The notes: generated from the letters alone by a model not told the origin. A stretch of DNA of 64,000 nucleotides from DASRIA01 sp963768885 (GCA_963768885.1 CAVYJN010000006.1:682001-746000), one strand, 5' to 3'; positions 33,195 through 42,993 are shown, numbered from the stretch's first letter. A program made the numbers and translations.

Positions 33195-33950
33195 TCAGGG
33201 GAACAGGTCTTCGTCGCGCGGCCGCACGATCGCCGCGGCGCCCGGGCCGTCATCGGCCGTGACGTAGCGGTCGAGGCCACGCACCACGACGGCCGCGTCG
33301 CGCCCGGCCTTGTCGCGCGCGAGCGCCGCGGCGGACGCCGCCTGGTCGGCGATCGCGTCGACGGTCGCGGTCAGCTTGCGGCCGTCGGCGTCGCGCGTCC
33401 CGCGGCGATCGTCGAGCGGCCTCAGGCCCGCGCAGCCGATCGCGACGTCGGCGAGGCCGAGACGCCAGGCGCGGCCGATGCTGTCGGCGATCACGACCGC
33501 GGGGGAGCGCGGAAGCGCGGCGCGGATCCGGCGCGCGGAGGAATCGGGGTCGAGCGGGAGCAGGCAGAGCACGTCGTCGCCGGGGACGTTCGAGCGATCG
33601 ACCCCGGCGTTCGCGCAGATCAGCCCGTGGCGCGTGCGCGTGATCAGCACGCCGCGCTCCGCGCGCAGCACGTCCGTGCTCTCGTCCAGCACGACCTGCA
33701 CGGCGCGGGGATCCTTGCCGAGCGCGCCGGCAAGCTCGATCGCGCGAGGCGCCGGGCGCACGTCGGCGAGCCGCACCAACCGGCCCTCGGCCTTCGAGAC
33801 GACCTTCTGGCTCAACACGAGCACGTCGCCCGCGACGATCTCGATCCCGGCGTCCGCGGCGGCGCGCGTGACGAGCGCCGCGAGGTCGTCGCCGTCACGG
33901 ACCTCGGGCAACCCCGGAACCGCTCGCGCGGCGATCTCGAGCGAGTTCAA
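33195..33950 (-). CDS. cofE: Coenzyme F420-0:L-glutamate ligase
   Basis: A 251-residue CofE (FbiB N-terminal type), which adds glutamate residues to F420-0 with GTP. Typical stretches: DVLVLSQKVVSKAEGR, CANAGVDRSN and VVIADSIGRAWR. It lacks the C-terminal nitroreductase-like domain of mycobacterial FbiB. The TTG start at 33950 overlaps the cofC stop (TTGA), so the genes are translationally coupled. The reading is secure. Confidence 0.9.
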   Translation of the reverse strand: MNSLEIAARAVPGLPEVRDGDDLAALVTRAAADAGIEIVAGDVLVLSQKVVSKAEGRLVRLADVRPAPRAIELAGALGKDPRAVQVVLDESTDVLRAERGVLITRTRHGLICANAGVDRSNVPGDDVLCLLPLDPDSSARRIRAALPRSPAVVIADSIGRAWRLGLADVAIGCAGLRPLDDRRGTRDADGRKLTATVDAIADQAASAAALARDKAGRDAAVVVRGLDRYVTADDGPGAAAIVRPRDEDLFP

Positions 33951-34612
33951 GCCGCGGTTCGGGCGCGGCCGATCTGGCTCAGGACGCCCCGCGTCCGGGC
34001 GGCTCGCCCGTGAACGTCCGCGAGCGCGGAAACGAGCTGCTCGAGGTCCTCGCCCGTGTCGAGGTCGAGCCCGAGGGACGCGACACTGGTGACCGCGTAC
34101 GCGAGTCCCCGGCGCTCGGCCTGCTCCACGTGCCGCTCCCGCGAGCCGGGTCCGAACTGCGGCTCGAATGGGCCGCGGGGGTCCACCAGCAGCGCGTTCG
34201 TTCCCGTGCCGTGGCGGTCGGGCACGATCACGACCTCGCGGCCGATCGAGGCCTCGATCAGCGCGTCCAGCTCGGCCGCGTCGACGAGCGGGCAATCGCC
34301 GGGAACGAGCAGCGCGCCGTCGAACCCGCGCGCGGCGGCCCTCGCGAGCCCGGCGCGCGCGGCCGGCGACTGCCCCCGGTCGGCCGGGTCGTCGACCAGG
34401 CTGGCTCCCGCCTCACCCGCGAGCTTCCGGACCTCCGGCTCGCCCGAGACCACGATCACGTCGTCGAGCCGCGACGCGCGGATCACCTGCGCCAGCACGT
34501 CGGCGAACATCGCGGCCGCCAGCGTCGCGCGCGTCGCGGACCCGAGGGTCTCGCCCAGGCGCTGCTTGGCCTGGTCGAATCGCTTCACGGGCAGGATCGC
34601 TGCGGTCGCCAT
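33947..34612 (-). CDS. cofC: 2-phospho-L-lactate / PEP guanylyltransferase
   Basis: A 221-residue nucleotidyltransferase of the CofC/FbiD family, which activates phospholactate or phosphoenolpyruvate with GTP for CofD. The N-terminal ILPVKRFDQAKQRLG replaces the usual GTP-binding loop. PGDCPLVDAAEL carries the metal-binding Asp, and DRHGTGTNALLV is family-specific. Central gene of the cofD-cofC-cofE run. In actinobacteria PEP is the usual substrate, giving dehydro-F420-0, but this cannot be read from the sequence. Confidence 0.88.
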   Translation of the reverse strand: MATAAILPVKRFDQAKQRLGETLGSATRATLAAAMFADVLAQVIRASRLDDVIVVSGEPEVRKLAGEAGASLVDDPADRGQSPAARAGLARAAARGFDGALLVPGDCPLVDAAELDALIEASIGREVVIVPDRHGTGTNALLVDPRGPFEPQFGPGSRERHVEQAERRGLAYAVTSVASLGLDLDTGEDLEQLVSALADVHGRAARTRGVLSQIGRARTAA

Positions 34613-34622
34613 CGGCAGCAGC

Positions 34623-35549
34623 CTACGTCAGGGTGGAGGCGAAATCGAGGGTCTCGCGCGCCAGCCGCCGGCGGCCCTCGGGCCCGTCCATCATCGTGTC
34701 CGTCTGGTGCAGCACGAGCCCCGCGCTCGACGGCGGGCCCGTCGGCGTGCCGCGGTCCACGACCATCCCGCGCGCGATGCCCGCATAGGCGGCGGCGATC
34801 CCGCCGTCGTCGACCGGCAGCCCCTCCCAGCGCATGAACGCCTCCGTCGGGCCCTTGAGCGAGTGACCTCCCACGAGCGGGCTGACGGCGACCACGGGAA
34901 CAGGCGCGGACACGAGCGCCTCCCGCATCCCGGGCACCGCCAGCATCGGCCCGATGCTCGCGATCGGGTTCGACGGGCCGATCACGATCGCCTCGGCCTC
35001 GCGCAGCACGAGCTCGACCTCGGGGGTGATGCGCGTCTCGGCGGCGCCGCGGAACTCGACTCCCTCGAGCGGAGGGTCGGAGTGCTGGAGGATCAGGTAC
35101 TCCTGGAAGTGGCGCCACTCCCCCTCGGTTCGCACGTAGGTCTGCACGGGCTCGTCGGACACGGGAAGGACGGCGGCGGCTACGCCGTGCGCCTGCGCGA
35201 TCGCGCGCGCCGCCTCCGTGAGCCGCGCGCCCTCGTGCAGCATCTCGGTGCGCAGGAGGCAGGTGGCGAGGTCGGCGTCGCCGAGGCTGAACCAGCTCGG
35301 ACCGCCGAGCTCGACCACGCGCTCGAACACGTGATGCGTCTCGCCGGCGACCCCGTACCCGCGCTGCTCGTCGATCGCGCCCGCGAGCCAGTAGGTCACG
35401 AGGTCGGGATCGGGGGAGACGTGGAGGCCGAACGCCGCGATGTCGTCGCCCGTGTTGGCGATCACGGCGAGCCGGTCGGGCCCGAGCTCGTCCAGCAGCC
35501 CGCGAGCGAGCTTCGCACCGCCCGTGCCTCCGGACAGCAGGACTACCAC
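34623..35549 (-). CDS. cofD: 2-phospho-L-lactate transferase
   Basis: A 308-residue CofD/FbiA that moves the phospholactyl (or phosphoenolpyruvyl) group onto FO. The N-terminal LLSGGTGGAKLARG and ANTGDDIAAFGLHVSPD are family signatures, as is IGPSNPIASIGP near residue 190. The GTG start at 35549 lies directly at the edge of a hairpin repeat and has no close ribosome site except AAGGAG inside that hairpin, 14 nt away. The hairpin may therefore affect its translation. Confidence 0.92.
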   Translation of the reverse strand: MVVLLSGGTGGAKLARGLLDELGPDRLAVIANTGDDIAAFGLHVSPDPDLVTYWLAGAIDEQRGYGVAGETHHVFERVVELGGPSWFSLGDADLATCLLRTEMLHEGARLTEAARAIAQAHGVAAAVLPVSDEPVQTYVRTEGEWRHFQEYLILQHSDPPLEGVEFRGAAETRITPEVELVLREAEAIVIGPSNPIASIGPMLAVPGMREALVSAPVPVVAVSPLVGGHSLKGPTEAFMRWEGLPVDDGGIAAAYAGIARGMVVDRGTPTGPPSSAGLVLHQTDTMMDGPEGRRRLARETLDFASTLT

Positions 35550-35584
35550 GAATAAATCGAGATCTCCTTAGCCGGAGATCTCGG
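35548..35584. repeat. CCTTAGCCGG hairpin element, copy 2
   Basis: Perfect hairpin CGAGATCTCC, loop TTAGCC, GGAGATCTCG (35558-35583), preceded by ACGAATAAAT as in copy 1 at 3001-3036. It fills the 49-bp gap between npdG and cofD and touches the cofD start codon. Confidence 0.65.
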
Positions 35585-35598
35585 TCGTGAAGGGTCCG

Positions 35599-36315
35599 TC
35601 ATGTAGGCAGGCCCGTGATGCGGATGCCCGAGTGCTTGATCTTGTGCCGCTTGTTGACCGAGATCAGCATCGGGGTCAGCTGCTCGAGGATGCGCGCGAC
35701 CTCGAGGTCGCCGCAGTCCACCGGCCGCAGCCCCGGGATGCGCCTGATCAGGTCGGCGACGTCGTCCTTCGCCTTGCGGTCGTCGCCGGCCATCAGCACG
35801 TCCTCGTCCATCGCGTTGGCGGGGTCCGACAGTGCCGCCGCGCTGACCGTGTGCAGCGCCGACACGACGGTCACTCCGCGCGGCGCCATCTCGAGCGCCT
35901 GCTGCGCCGCCGAGCCCTGCCAGACGCCGAGGGTCCGGGTCGCGCGCCCGCCCACGGCGGCCGCGAGCGGGACGGTCGCGTCCACGAGGGTCGTCTGCGG
36001 CTGAAGCGCGTTGCGCAGGTTGCCGAGGTTCTCGGCCTGGGCGCGGAACGGGACGGCGAGGACCACCGTGTTCGCGCGGCCGGCGGCCTCCTCGTTCTGG
36101 AGTCCCTCGACGCGCGGCTCGGCGGCGCCGCCCTCCCTGGCGCGCTCGGCCACCCGGCCGGCGACCTCCTTCGCACGGTCCGCGTCGCGGGAGCCGATCA
36201 CGATCGGGACGCCCGCGATCGCCCACCGGACGCTGAGGCCGAACCCCAGCGCGCCGGTGCCGCCGATCACCGTGACCGTCTGCCGCGCCTGTGCGATCTC
36301 CTCACGCCCCGCCAT
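35599..36315 (-). CDS. npdG: F420H2:NADP oxidoreductase
   Basis: A 238-residue Rossmann protein (VTVIGGTGALGFGLSVRWA) that passes hydride between F420H2 and NADP. Conserved regions: VIGSRDADRA for NADP phosphate binding, the VVLAVPF strand, and the ending NKRHKIKHSGIRITGLPT typical of this family. It heads the cofD-cofC-cofE block, separated from cofD only by a hairpin repeat. Confirms that the cell both makes and reduces F420. Confidence 0.9.
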   Translation of the reverse strand: MAGREEIAQARQTVTVIGGTGALGFGLSVRWAIAGVPIVIGSRDADRAKEVAGRVAERAREGGAAEPRVEGLQNEEAAGRANTVVLAVPFRAQAENLGNLRNALQPQTTLVDATVPLAAAVGGRATRTLGVWQGSAAQQALEMAPRGVTVVSALHTVSAAALSDPANAMDEDVLMAGDDRKAKDDVADLIRRIPGLRPVDCGDLEVARILEQLTPMLISVNKRHKIKHSGIRITGLPT

Positions 36316-36348
36316 GAGCGCGGAAGGCTAGTTGATGGCGTTCTGCGG

Positions 36349-37814
36349 CTACGGCACGAACAGCGCCGGTGTTGCGAACAACGTGTTGTCACCGGTGGTC
36401 ATCCCGTCTCCGTCGGCTCCACCGTCCTGCACCTCGATCCGCTTCAGCGCCCAGATCGTGCGCTTGCCCTCCTTGACGAAACCTGGGATCAGGGAGTCCC
36501 AGGTCGTGGTCAAAGCGCATACCGAGCCCTCCTGGGGATCGGCGGTCGCGGTGCAGGGCGTGTCGAAGTGGATCTCGATCTCGAGCGTTCCGGTCGGCGC
36601 CACCGGGCCCGGGTTGTCCCGGTCGGTGACGCGGACCATGAGGTGGGTGTGCACGTCCGCCGTGTAGTCCGCGAGCCCCGCCTTGGTGAAAACGTCGTTC
36701 ACGAACGAGTCGATGCGCACGTCCGCCTCGTCGGCGGGCGTGGCGGGGTTGCCGACGACCGTGGAGAGGACCAGGTAGCCCTCGCTGCGGGTCGGCAGCC
36801 CGTTCGAATCGGCCGAGCCGACGGTGAGATACTGGCTTGTCTGCTGAGGTCCGGCGCACGACGGCGACGCCAACGGCGGCCCATGCGTCCGGTTCGGGCT
36901 GGCGCACGCGCGGTATGCCGGAGCGAGCGACACGCGTACCGGCGTGGCGCCCTTCGGCCGCGCGTAGCCCTGGTACGACACGAACCAGTCGGGGTCGATG
37001 TCCGAGGCGGGGTTGGCGGTCAGAGGCGTCAGGCCCGAGCCGTCGGTGTTGACTCGGTAGATCTCGTTGCTTCCGCCCGTGAAGCGGAAGAAGGCGAGCT
37101 GCGACCCCTCCGGCGACCAAGCGGGCTCGACGCCGGACGCGTTCGGGACGGCTCCCTGTCCGGTGCCATCGGGATTCATGGTCGCGAGGCCGCTGTAAGC
37201 GATCTTGCTGCCGTCGGGCGACCAGTCGGGATCCGCGGACGCCTGCTTGAGCTGCGTGAGGTCCGTGCCGTCGACGTCGACCCGCCAGATTCCGTCGTTC
37301 GTATCCGGGAAGGGCGGGAGCGTGAGCTGCGTGTGGAAGGCGATCCGCTGGCCGTCGGGCGACCAGCTCGTGCCGAGGTTTTCGCCGGTAGAAGGCGCAA
37401 CGGCGGTGGCGCCACTGCCGTTCGCGTTGATCGTCCAGAGCTCGCCGTCGCGCGACGAGTGGGCGATCGATCCGAAAGACAGCTTGTTCCCGTCCGGTGA
37501 CCATGACGGATCGTTCGCCCCGAAGTCGTGGTCTCGCCGCTGCCATCCGGTTCGCCTCCGGTCGCTCCTCGGGCTCGCCTGGTCGGGCTCGCGGATGAAG
37601 GCGATTCTGTTCCCGTCGGGAGACGCGACCGGGGAGAACTCGTCCGCGGTCGGGCTGCAGTTTCACCTGGCCGCTGCCGCATCCGGGTTCATGATCACGA
37701 TCGTCGTCCCGATCGCTCGCGAACACGATCTTTGGAACGACCTGCGCTCCCACCGGGGCCGCGCCCACGGCGAGGAGTGCGATCGCGCTGAGCAGGGGCT
37801 ACGGCCCTCGGCAT
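36349..37814 (-). CDS. Secreted TolB-like propeller protein with shared C-terminal domain (frameshifted)
   Basis: ATG at 37814 (after GAGGAGGAG) gives MPRAVA. Removing one C near 37797 joins a signal peptide (LLSAIALLAVGAAPVGAQ) and KIVFASDRD. More indels lie between about 37725 and 37660. The main frame then shows TolB/PD40 blades with PDWSPDGSKIAYS-type repeats (five or more) to about 37000. The last 200 residues (YARPKGATPVRVSL to TTGDNTLFATPALFVP) match the end of the protein at 23890-26073. Probably a surface propeller protein of about 480 residues; function unknown. Confidence 0.7.
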
Positions 37815-37877
37815 CCGCTCCTCCTCGTGTGCGCGGAGTCTACGCGCGCTTGGGGGGCGGTGGCAAACGGTCGCAGC

Positions 37878-39227
37878 CTAGGCCGGCACCGCTTCAGTGC
37901 GGCCTCGTGCCGCCTTCGGCCGCCGCCGTTCCTCCACGACCACCTGCCCGTCGCGCTCGGGCACGAAGGTGATCGCGCGTCGCCGGATCCGCTCGGGCTC
38001 CCCGACGGGCTGCATTCGCACCGCGCGCAGGATCGCGGGGATCACGATCTTCATCTCGTAGGTGGCGAACGCGGCCCCGAGACACCGGCGCACGCCTCCG
38101 CCGAACGGGATCCAGGAGTAGGTCTCGGCGGGCCGGTCGAGGAAGCGCTCGGGGCGGAAGCTCTCGGGGTCGGGATACACGTCCGGGCGACGGTGCGTGA
38201 GGTAGATGTTGGGCGCGACGCGCATCCCCGCGGGGAGGTCGTAGCCCGCGAGCTCGATCGGGGCCGTGAGCTTGCGGATCACGCCGGGGACGACCGGCCG
38301 GATGCGCAGCGTCTCCTTGATCACCGCGTCGAGATACACGTCTGCGTCGCCGGCGTCGACATCCGCCTGGAGCCGCGCGAGCTGCGGTCGATGGCGCAGC
38401 AGCAGCTCGAACGCCCAGGCCAGTGAGGTGGCCGTCGTCTCGTGCCCGGCGACCAGCAGGGTCATGAGCTCGTCGCGGAGCTCCTCGTCGGTCAGCGCGC
38501 GTCCCTCCTCGTCGCGGGCCTGGAGCAATATCGAGAGGACGTCGTCGCGGTCGGCGACGTCGCTCGCCTGCCTGCGCCGCGTGATCTCGTCGTAGATCTC
38601 CGCGTCGGCGGCCGCGCGCAGCCGCAGGAAGCGCTTCCACACGTTCCGGCCGACGGTGCGGCGCAACTGCGGCAGCGCGATCACGGCGAGCGCGCGGCTC
38701 TGCATGCCGATGTCGAGCATCGCGCCGAGGCGCTCGCCGAGGCGCGCCAGGCGCTCGGCGTCCTCGATCCCGAAGACCGTGCGCATGATGATCTGGAGCG
38801 TGATCTCCTGGGTGCGCGGGCGCAGTCCGAACGGCTCGCCCACCGGCCAGGTCGCGATCTCCTGCTCGGCGACCTCGCGCATCACGCCGCCGTAGCGCTG
38901 CATGCGCTCGCCGTGGAAGGAGGGCAGCATCAGCTTGCGCTGGCGCATGTGCTCGGGGCCGTCGAGCAGCAGCACCGAGTTGCGCCCCATCAACGGCTCC
39001 AGCGGGGTCGCGTTGGCCTCGCCGGCATGGAAGACGTCCGGATCGCCCGTGAAGACCTGCTTGATCAGCTCCGGGTCGGCCGTGAACGCGACCGTGCCGA
39101 TCGGGAAGCGGACCGTGAACAGGTCGCCGTAGCGCCGCGAGCAGCGCTCGAGGAAGGGGATCGGCCGGGCGATCCACTCCCACATCTGAGCAGCGGCCGG
39201 TGCGCGGGGTCCCGGAGGGAGCGACAT
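37878..39227 (-). CDS. Cytochrome P450
   Basis: A 449-residue P450. The I-helix oxygen motif is AGHETTATS, the K-helix ExxR is ETLRIRP, and the heme loop FGGGVRRCLGAAF supplies the thiolate Cys near residue 390. There is no signal or membrane anchor, so it is soluble and needs ferredoxin partners. The overall style (LPPGPRAP start, LLDGPEHMRQRKLMLPSFHG) is like CYP110/CYP4-type bacterial fatty-acid or terpene hydroxylases; the substrate is not predictable. Divergent from the SDR gene 28 bp away. Confidence 0.9.
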   Translation of the reverse strand: MSLPPGPRAPAAAQMWEWIARPIPFLERCSRRYGDLFTVRFPIGTVAFTADPELIKQVFTGDPDVFHAGEANATPLEPLMGRNSVLLLDGPEHMRQRKLMLPSFHGERMQRYGGVMREVAEQEIATWPVGEPFGLRPRTQEITLQIIMRTVFGIEDAERLARLGERLGAMLDIGMQSRALAVIALPQLRRTVGRNVWKRFLRLRAAADAEIYDEITRRRQASDVADRDDVLSILLQARDEEGRALTDEELRDELMTLLVAGHETTATSLAWAFELLLRHRPQLARLQADVDAGDADVYLDAVIKETLRIRPVVPGVIRKLTAPIELAGYDLPAGMRVAPNIYLTHRRPDVYPDPESFRPERFLDRPAETYSWIPFGGGVRRCLGAAFATYEMKIVIPAILRAVRMQPVGEPERIRRRAITFVPERDGQVVVEERRRPKAARGRTEAVPA

Positions 39228-39255
39228 CCTGGAAGGCAATATAGGCTCTCGCGCT

Positions 39256-40009
39256 GTGAGGCTGGAGGGCCAGATCGCGATTGTCACGGGCGGAGCGAGC
39301 GGCATCGGAGCCGCGACCTGCCGCCGCCTGGCCGCCGAGGGCGCCCGCGTGGCGGTCTGCGACGTCAATCTGGACGGCGCGCGCGAGGTCGCCGGCGAGC
39401 TGGACGCGAACGACTACGAGATGGACGTGACCAGCGCGTACTCGGTGCGCCACGCCGTCGAGTGCGTCGAGCGCGACATCGGTCCCGTGTCGATCCTCGT
39501 GAACAACGCCGGGACCGACTGGTTCGGCTTCTTCAAGGACACCGACGAGGACCTGTGGGCCCGCGTCGTGGACATCAACCTGATGGGCGTGCTGCGCGCG
39601 ACTCACGCCGTGCTGCCCGGCATGATCGAGCGCGGCGGCGGGGCGGATCGTGAACGTCGCCTCGGAGGCGGGGCGCGTGGGCTCGTCGGGATCGGCCGCC
39701 TACTCGGCCGCGAAGGGCGGGGTGATCGCGTTCACCAAGACGATCGCGCGTGAGGGCGGCCGCTACAACGTGCTGTGCAACGCCGTCGCGCCGGGGCCGA
39801 TCGACACGCCGCTGCTGAACCGCGCGACCACGGAGCTGCCGGGTGGGCTGGGGGAGAAGGTGGTCAAGACGATGGTGGGCTCGACGGCCGTGCGCAGGAT
39901 GGGCACGCCGGACGAGGTCGCGGCCACGATCGCGTTCCTGTGCTCGCCCGACTCCTCGTACGTGACGGGGCAGACGCTGGGTGTGAGCGGCGGGCTTGGC
40001 ATGATCTAG
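39256..40009 (+). CDS. Short-chain dehydrogenase/reductase (frameshifted)
   Basis: About 250 residues after joining. The first frame has the NAD loop TGGASGIGAA, the acidic CDVNLDG and LVNNAGTDWFG. At 39640-39643 a run of four G should be three, after which RIVNVASEAGRVG, the catalytic YSAAKGG and the C-terminus VTGQTLGVSGGLGMI follow. The length (754 bp) is one over a multiple of three. A 3-hydroxyacyl-CoA or acyl-ACP type reductase is likely. HMG-CoA lyase starts 2 nt after its stop. Confidence 0.82.
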
Positions 40010-40011
40010 GG

Positions 40012-40923
40012 GTGCTGCCCGAAACGGTCCGCATCCGGGAGGTCGGTCCCCGCGACGGCTTCCAGAACGAGCCCGAGGTCATACCGACCAATCACAAGGT
40101 CGGTCTGATCGACTGCCTCTCGCAGACCGGGCTGCGGCGGATGGAGGTCACCTCGTTCGTGCGCGCCGACGTGATCCCGCAGCTGTCCGATGCCGAGCAG
40201 GTGCTGCGCTCGATCAAGCGCAACCCCGACGTCTCGTACTCGGTGCTGATACCGAACGAGCGCGGCCTCGACCGGGCGCTCGGGGGCGACTTCGAGTTCG
40301 ACGAGGTCAACCTGTTCCTGTCGGCGAGCGAGACCCACAACCGCAAGAACGTGAACCGCTCGATCGAGGAGTCGCTGTCGGGGCTCGAAAAGGTGATCGC
40401 GCGTGCCCGCGACGCGGGCCTGCGCTGCGAGGGCGTGATCTCCGTGTCGTTCGGCTGCCCGTACGAGGGAGACGTGCCGCTCGACCGCGTGTTCGGCATC
40501 GCCCGGCGCCTGGCGCAGGCCGGCTGCGAGGAGATCGCCTTCGGCGACACCACGGGCATGGCCAACCCCGTACAGGTGCGCGGCTTCTTCGAGCGCGCCC
40601 GTGAGGAGCTGCCGGAGCCGGAGCTGACGGCCCACTTCCACAACACGCGCGGCCAGGGCCTGGCGAACGTGCTCGCGGCGCTCGAGTCCGGGGTCGACTC
40701 CTTCGAGAGCTCGTTCGGCGAGCTGGGCGGCTGCCCGGTGCCGCGCGGCGCGACCGGGAACATCGCCACCGAGGACCTGGTCTCGATGCTGCACGAGATG
40801 GGCGTGGAGACGGGGGTCGCCCTCGAGCGGCTGCTCGCATGCGCGCGGCGGGCGCAGGAGGTGCTCGGCCGGCCGCTCTCGGGCCACCTGCTCACCGCCG
40901 GCCCGGTCGACTGGCACCGCTGA
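40012..40923 (+). CDS. Hydroxymethylglutaryl-CoA lyase
   Basis: A 303-residue DRE-TIM metallolyase. Start region REVGPRDGFQNEP carries the catalytic Arg and metal Asp; SASETHNRKN and the C-terminal loop FGELGGCPVPRGATGN with the reactive Cys are diagnostic for HMG-CoA lyase rather than homocitrate-type synthases. It splits HMG-CoA into acetyl-CoA and acetoacetate, the last step of leucine breakdown. GTG start 2 nt after the SDR stop. Its acetoacetate could feed the crotonyl-CoA branch. Confidence 0.9.
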   Translation: MLPETVRIREVGPRDGFQNEPEVIPTNHKVGLIDCLSQTGLRRMEVTSFVRADVIPQLSDAEQVLRSIKRNPDVSYSVLIPNERGLDRALGGDFEFDEVNLFLSASETHNRKNVNRSIEESLSGLEKVIARARDAGLRCEGVISVSFGCPYEGDVPLDRVFGIARRLAQAGCEEIAFGDTTGMANPVQVRGFFERAREELPEPELTAHFHNTRGQGLANVLAALESGVDSFESSFGELGGCPVPRGATGNIATEDLVSMLHEMGVETGVALERLLACARRAQEVLGRPLSGHLLTAGPVDWHR

Positions 40924-40955
40924 CAGAGCGATTTGGCCCTGCCCCCCGGCGGAGC

Positions 40956-40961
40956 TAGTGT
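40956..40961 (+). promoter_or_regulatory. -10 box (TAGTGT) of the beta-helix gene
   Basis: TAGTGT lies 7 nt before the ATG at 40969; no Shine-Dalgarno sequence is present. Confidence 0.35.
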
Positions 40962-40968
40962 TGGCTCG

Positions 40969-42946
40969 ATGAGGGGAGTCGGGGCGATCACCGTCGTGGC
41001 CGCCGTCCTGTTCGTGGCGGCTCCGGCCCACGCGACGCACGTCTCCTGCGGGCAGACGATCACGACCGACACGGTGCTCGACAGCGATCTCCTTTGCCCA
41101 GACAAGGGAATCGTGGTCGGAGCCGGCAACATCGAACTCGACCTCGACGGCCACGAGGTCAGGGGGCAGTTCTTCGGGACGATCGGCATCGACAACGGCG
41201 CCGGTCATGACGGCGTGCGCATCGAGGACGGTGTCGTCGCCAGCTTCCGAACCGGGGTGAAGCTGGCGAGCGCCGAGGCCAACCACCTGGCTGACCTGAC
41301 GGTCCTGGGCGGCCTCGGGGTCGAGCTGACCGACTCCCATCGCAACACGTTGAGCGACCTGTTCGTCGACTCGTCCTTCATCGAGGTCCTGCTCACACGC
41401 TCGTCCGAGAACACGCTTACCGGCATACGTGACACGCTCGTCCGCATCGACGAGGACTCCGACCGGAATGTCGTCACGCAGAGCATCCGCGGCAAGGTGC
41501 TCGTGACGGCGGGCTCGGACGACACCATGGTCACCGGCAACCATGACTACCAGGTCGACATGAGGGCCTCTTGGAGGGCGGCTGTCGTCGACAACGAAGC
41601 CAGGATCGTCGAGTTCGAGAGCATGCGTGACAGCGTGATCGCATCGAACGTGATCACCGGAAGCGCACACAGCATCGCGGTGCGCCTCGCCACCTCCCGC
41701 GACAATCTGATCCAGGACAATCGCATCGACGATCCGCTGCCCGGCGCCTCCGGCGGCGGGTTCTCGCGTTCGGCCGTGCTGCTGTTCTCCCAGGCCTCCG
41801 GCAACCGGGTTGTGGACAACGAAATCAGGGGCTACGAGGTCGGAATCGAGCTCTCGGGCGCCGATCGGAACGTCATCTCCCGGAACGTCTTCTCGGACAA
41901 CGATGCGAGCGGCGTGAAGCTCTACGTCTCCGGCGAGAACACGATCACGGACAACGTGCTGTCGTCGAATGGCCAGTTCGGGCTCGAGCTCGGCCTCACC
42001 TCCGACTCGAATCGCGTCGAGCACAACACGATTGCCGGAAGCGGCATCGACGGCGTCTTCCTGTCGGCGACGCGCTCGGAGCAAAATGTCATCGCCGACA
42101 ACTCGATCGGCAACAGCGGCGACGACGGCATCGACCTCGACGTCGCAAACAACACGCTCACCGCCAACTCCGCGTTCGGCAACGCCGACTGGGGCATCGA
42201 GGCGATCGCCGGCACGATCGACGGCGGCGCCAACCGCGCCTGGTCCAACGGCCAGCCCGCCCAGTGCCTGAACGTCGTCTGCGGCCCGGGCCCGCCGGCG
42301 TCGCTGTCGCTGTCGCCCGAGTCGGCGACCAACACGGTCGGCGACGAGCACTGCGTGACCGCGACGGTCACGGACCCCGACGGCCGCGCCACGCCCGGCG
42401 TGACGGTGCGCTTCGCCGTGAACGGCGACGGGACGGCCGCCGTGCCCACGGACGCGGGCGGCGCCGCGACCCACTGCTACGAGGGCCCGGTCGCTCCCCG
42501 TGAAGACGAGATCTCCGCCTACGCCGACGACGACGGCGACGGGTCCCAAGACGCCGGCGAGCCGGGCGCGACGGCGGCGAAGTCGTGGGTCGTGCCGGGC
42601 TCCAGCGAGCGCTGCACGGTGCTGGGCAACGGCTCGATCGTCGCATCCAACGGCGACCCCGCCGTCGTTCCGCGTCAACGTGCACGTGCACAAGGACCGC
42701 TCGCGCGGCTCCGTCTTCTACGAGGACGACGGGCCCGCCGACTCCCTGGTGGTGCGCTCATCGCGCCTTTCGAGCATCACCTGCTCGGGCGGGAGCGCAA
42801 GCATCTTCGGGCGCACGCACGGCTCCGCGCCCGTCTCGTTCCGGATCGACGTCTCGGATTCCCCCGACACCTACCGGATCCGCATCTCGAACGGGTACGA
42901 CTCGGGCGAGCGGCCGCTGACGAGCGGCAACATCCGGGCCCGCTAG
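40969..42946 (+). CDS. Secreted right-handed beta-helix protein with Ig-like domain (frameshifted)
   Basis: A signal peptide (VGAITVVAAVLFVAAPAHA) precedes a long NosD-type parallel beta-helix with turns such as NTITDNVLSSNGQFG and NVIADNSIGNSGDDG (about residues 30-430). An invasin-like Ig domain follows (SPESATNTVGDEHC to GPVAPRED). Near 42663 one extra base shifts the frame; the continuation FRVNVHVHKDRSRG runs to RPLTSGNIRAR. The joined length is about 658 residues. Such helices bind or cleave polysaccharides; no catalytic residues can be named. Confidence 0.75.
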
Positions 42947-42993
42947 CCGCCCAGGCCTAATCCGGGTCGGCGGGGCTGCCGATCCAGTGAAGC

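Noticed and set aside
40006..42693. Open frame of 895 codons on the minus strand
   Set aside because: Antisense to HMG-CoA lyase and the beta-helix gene; no start signal and no motifs.
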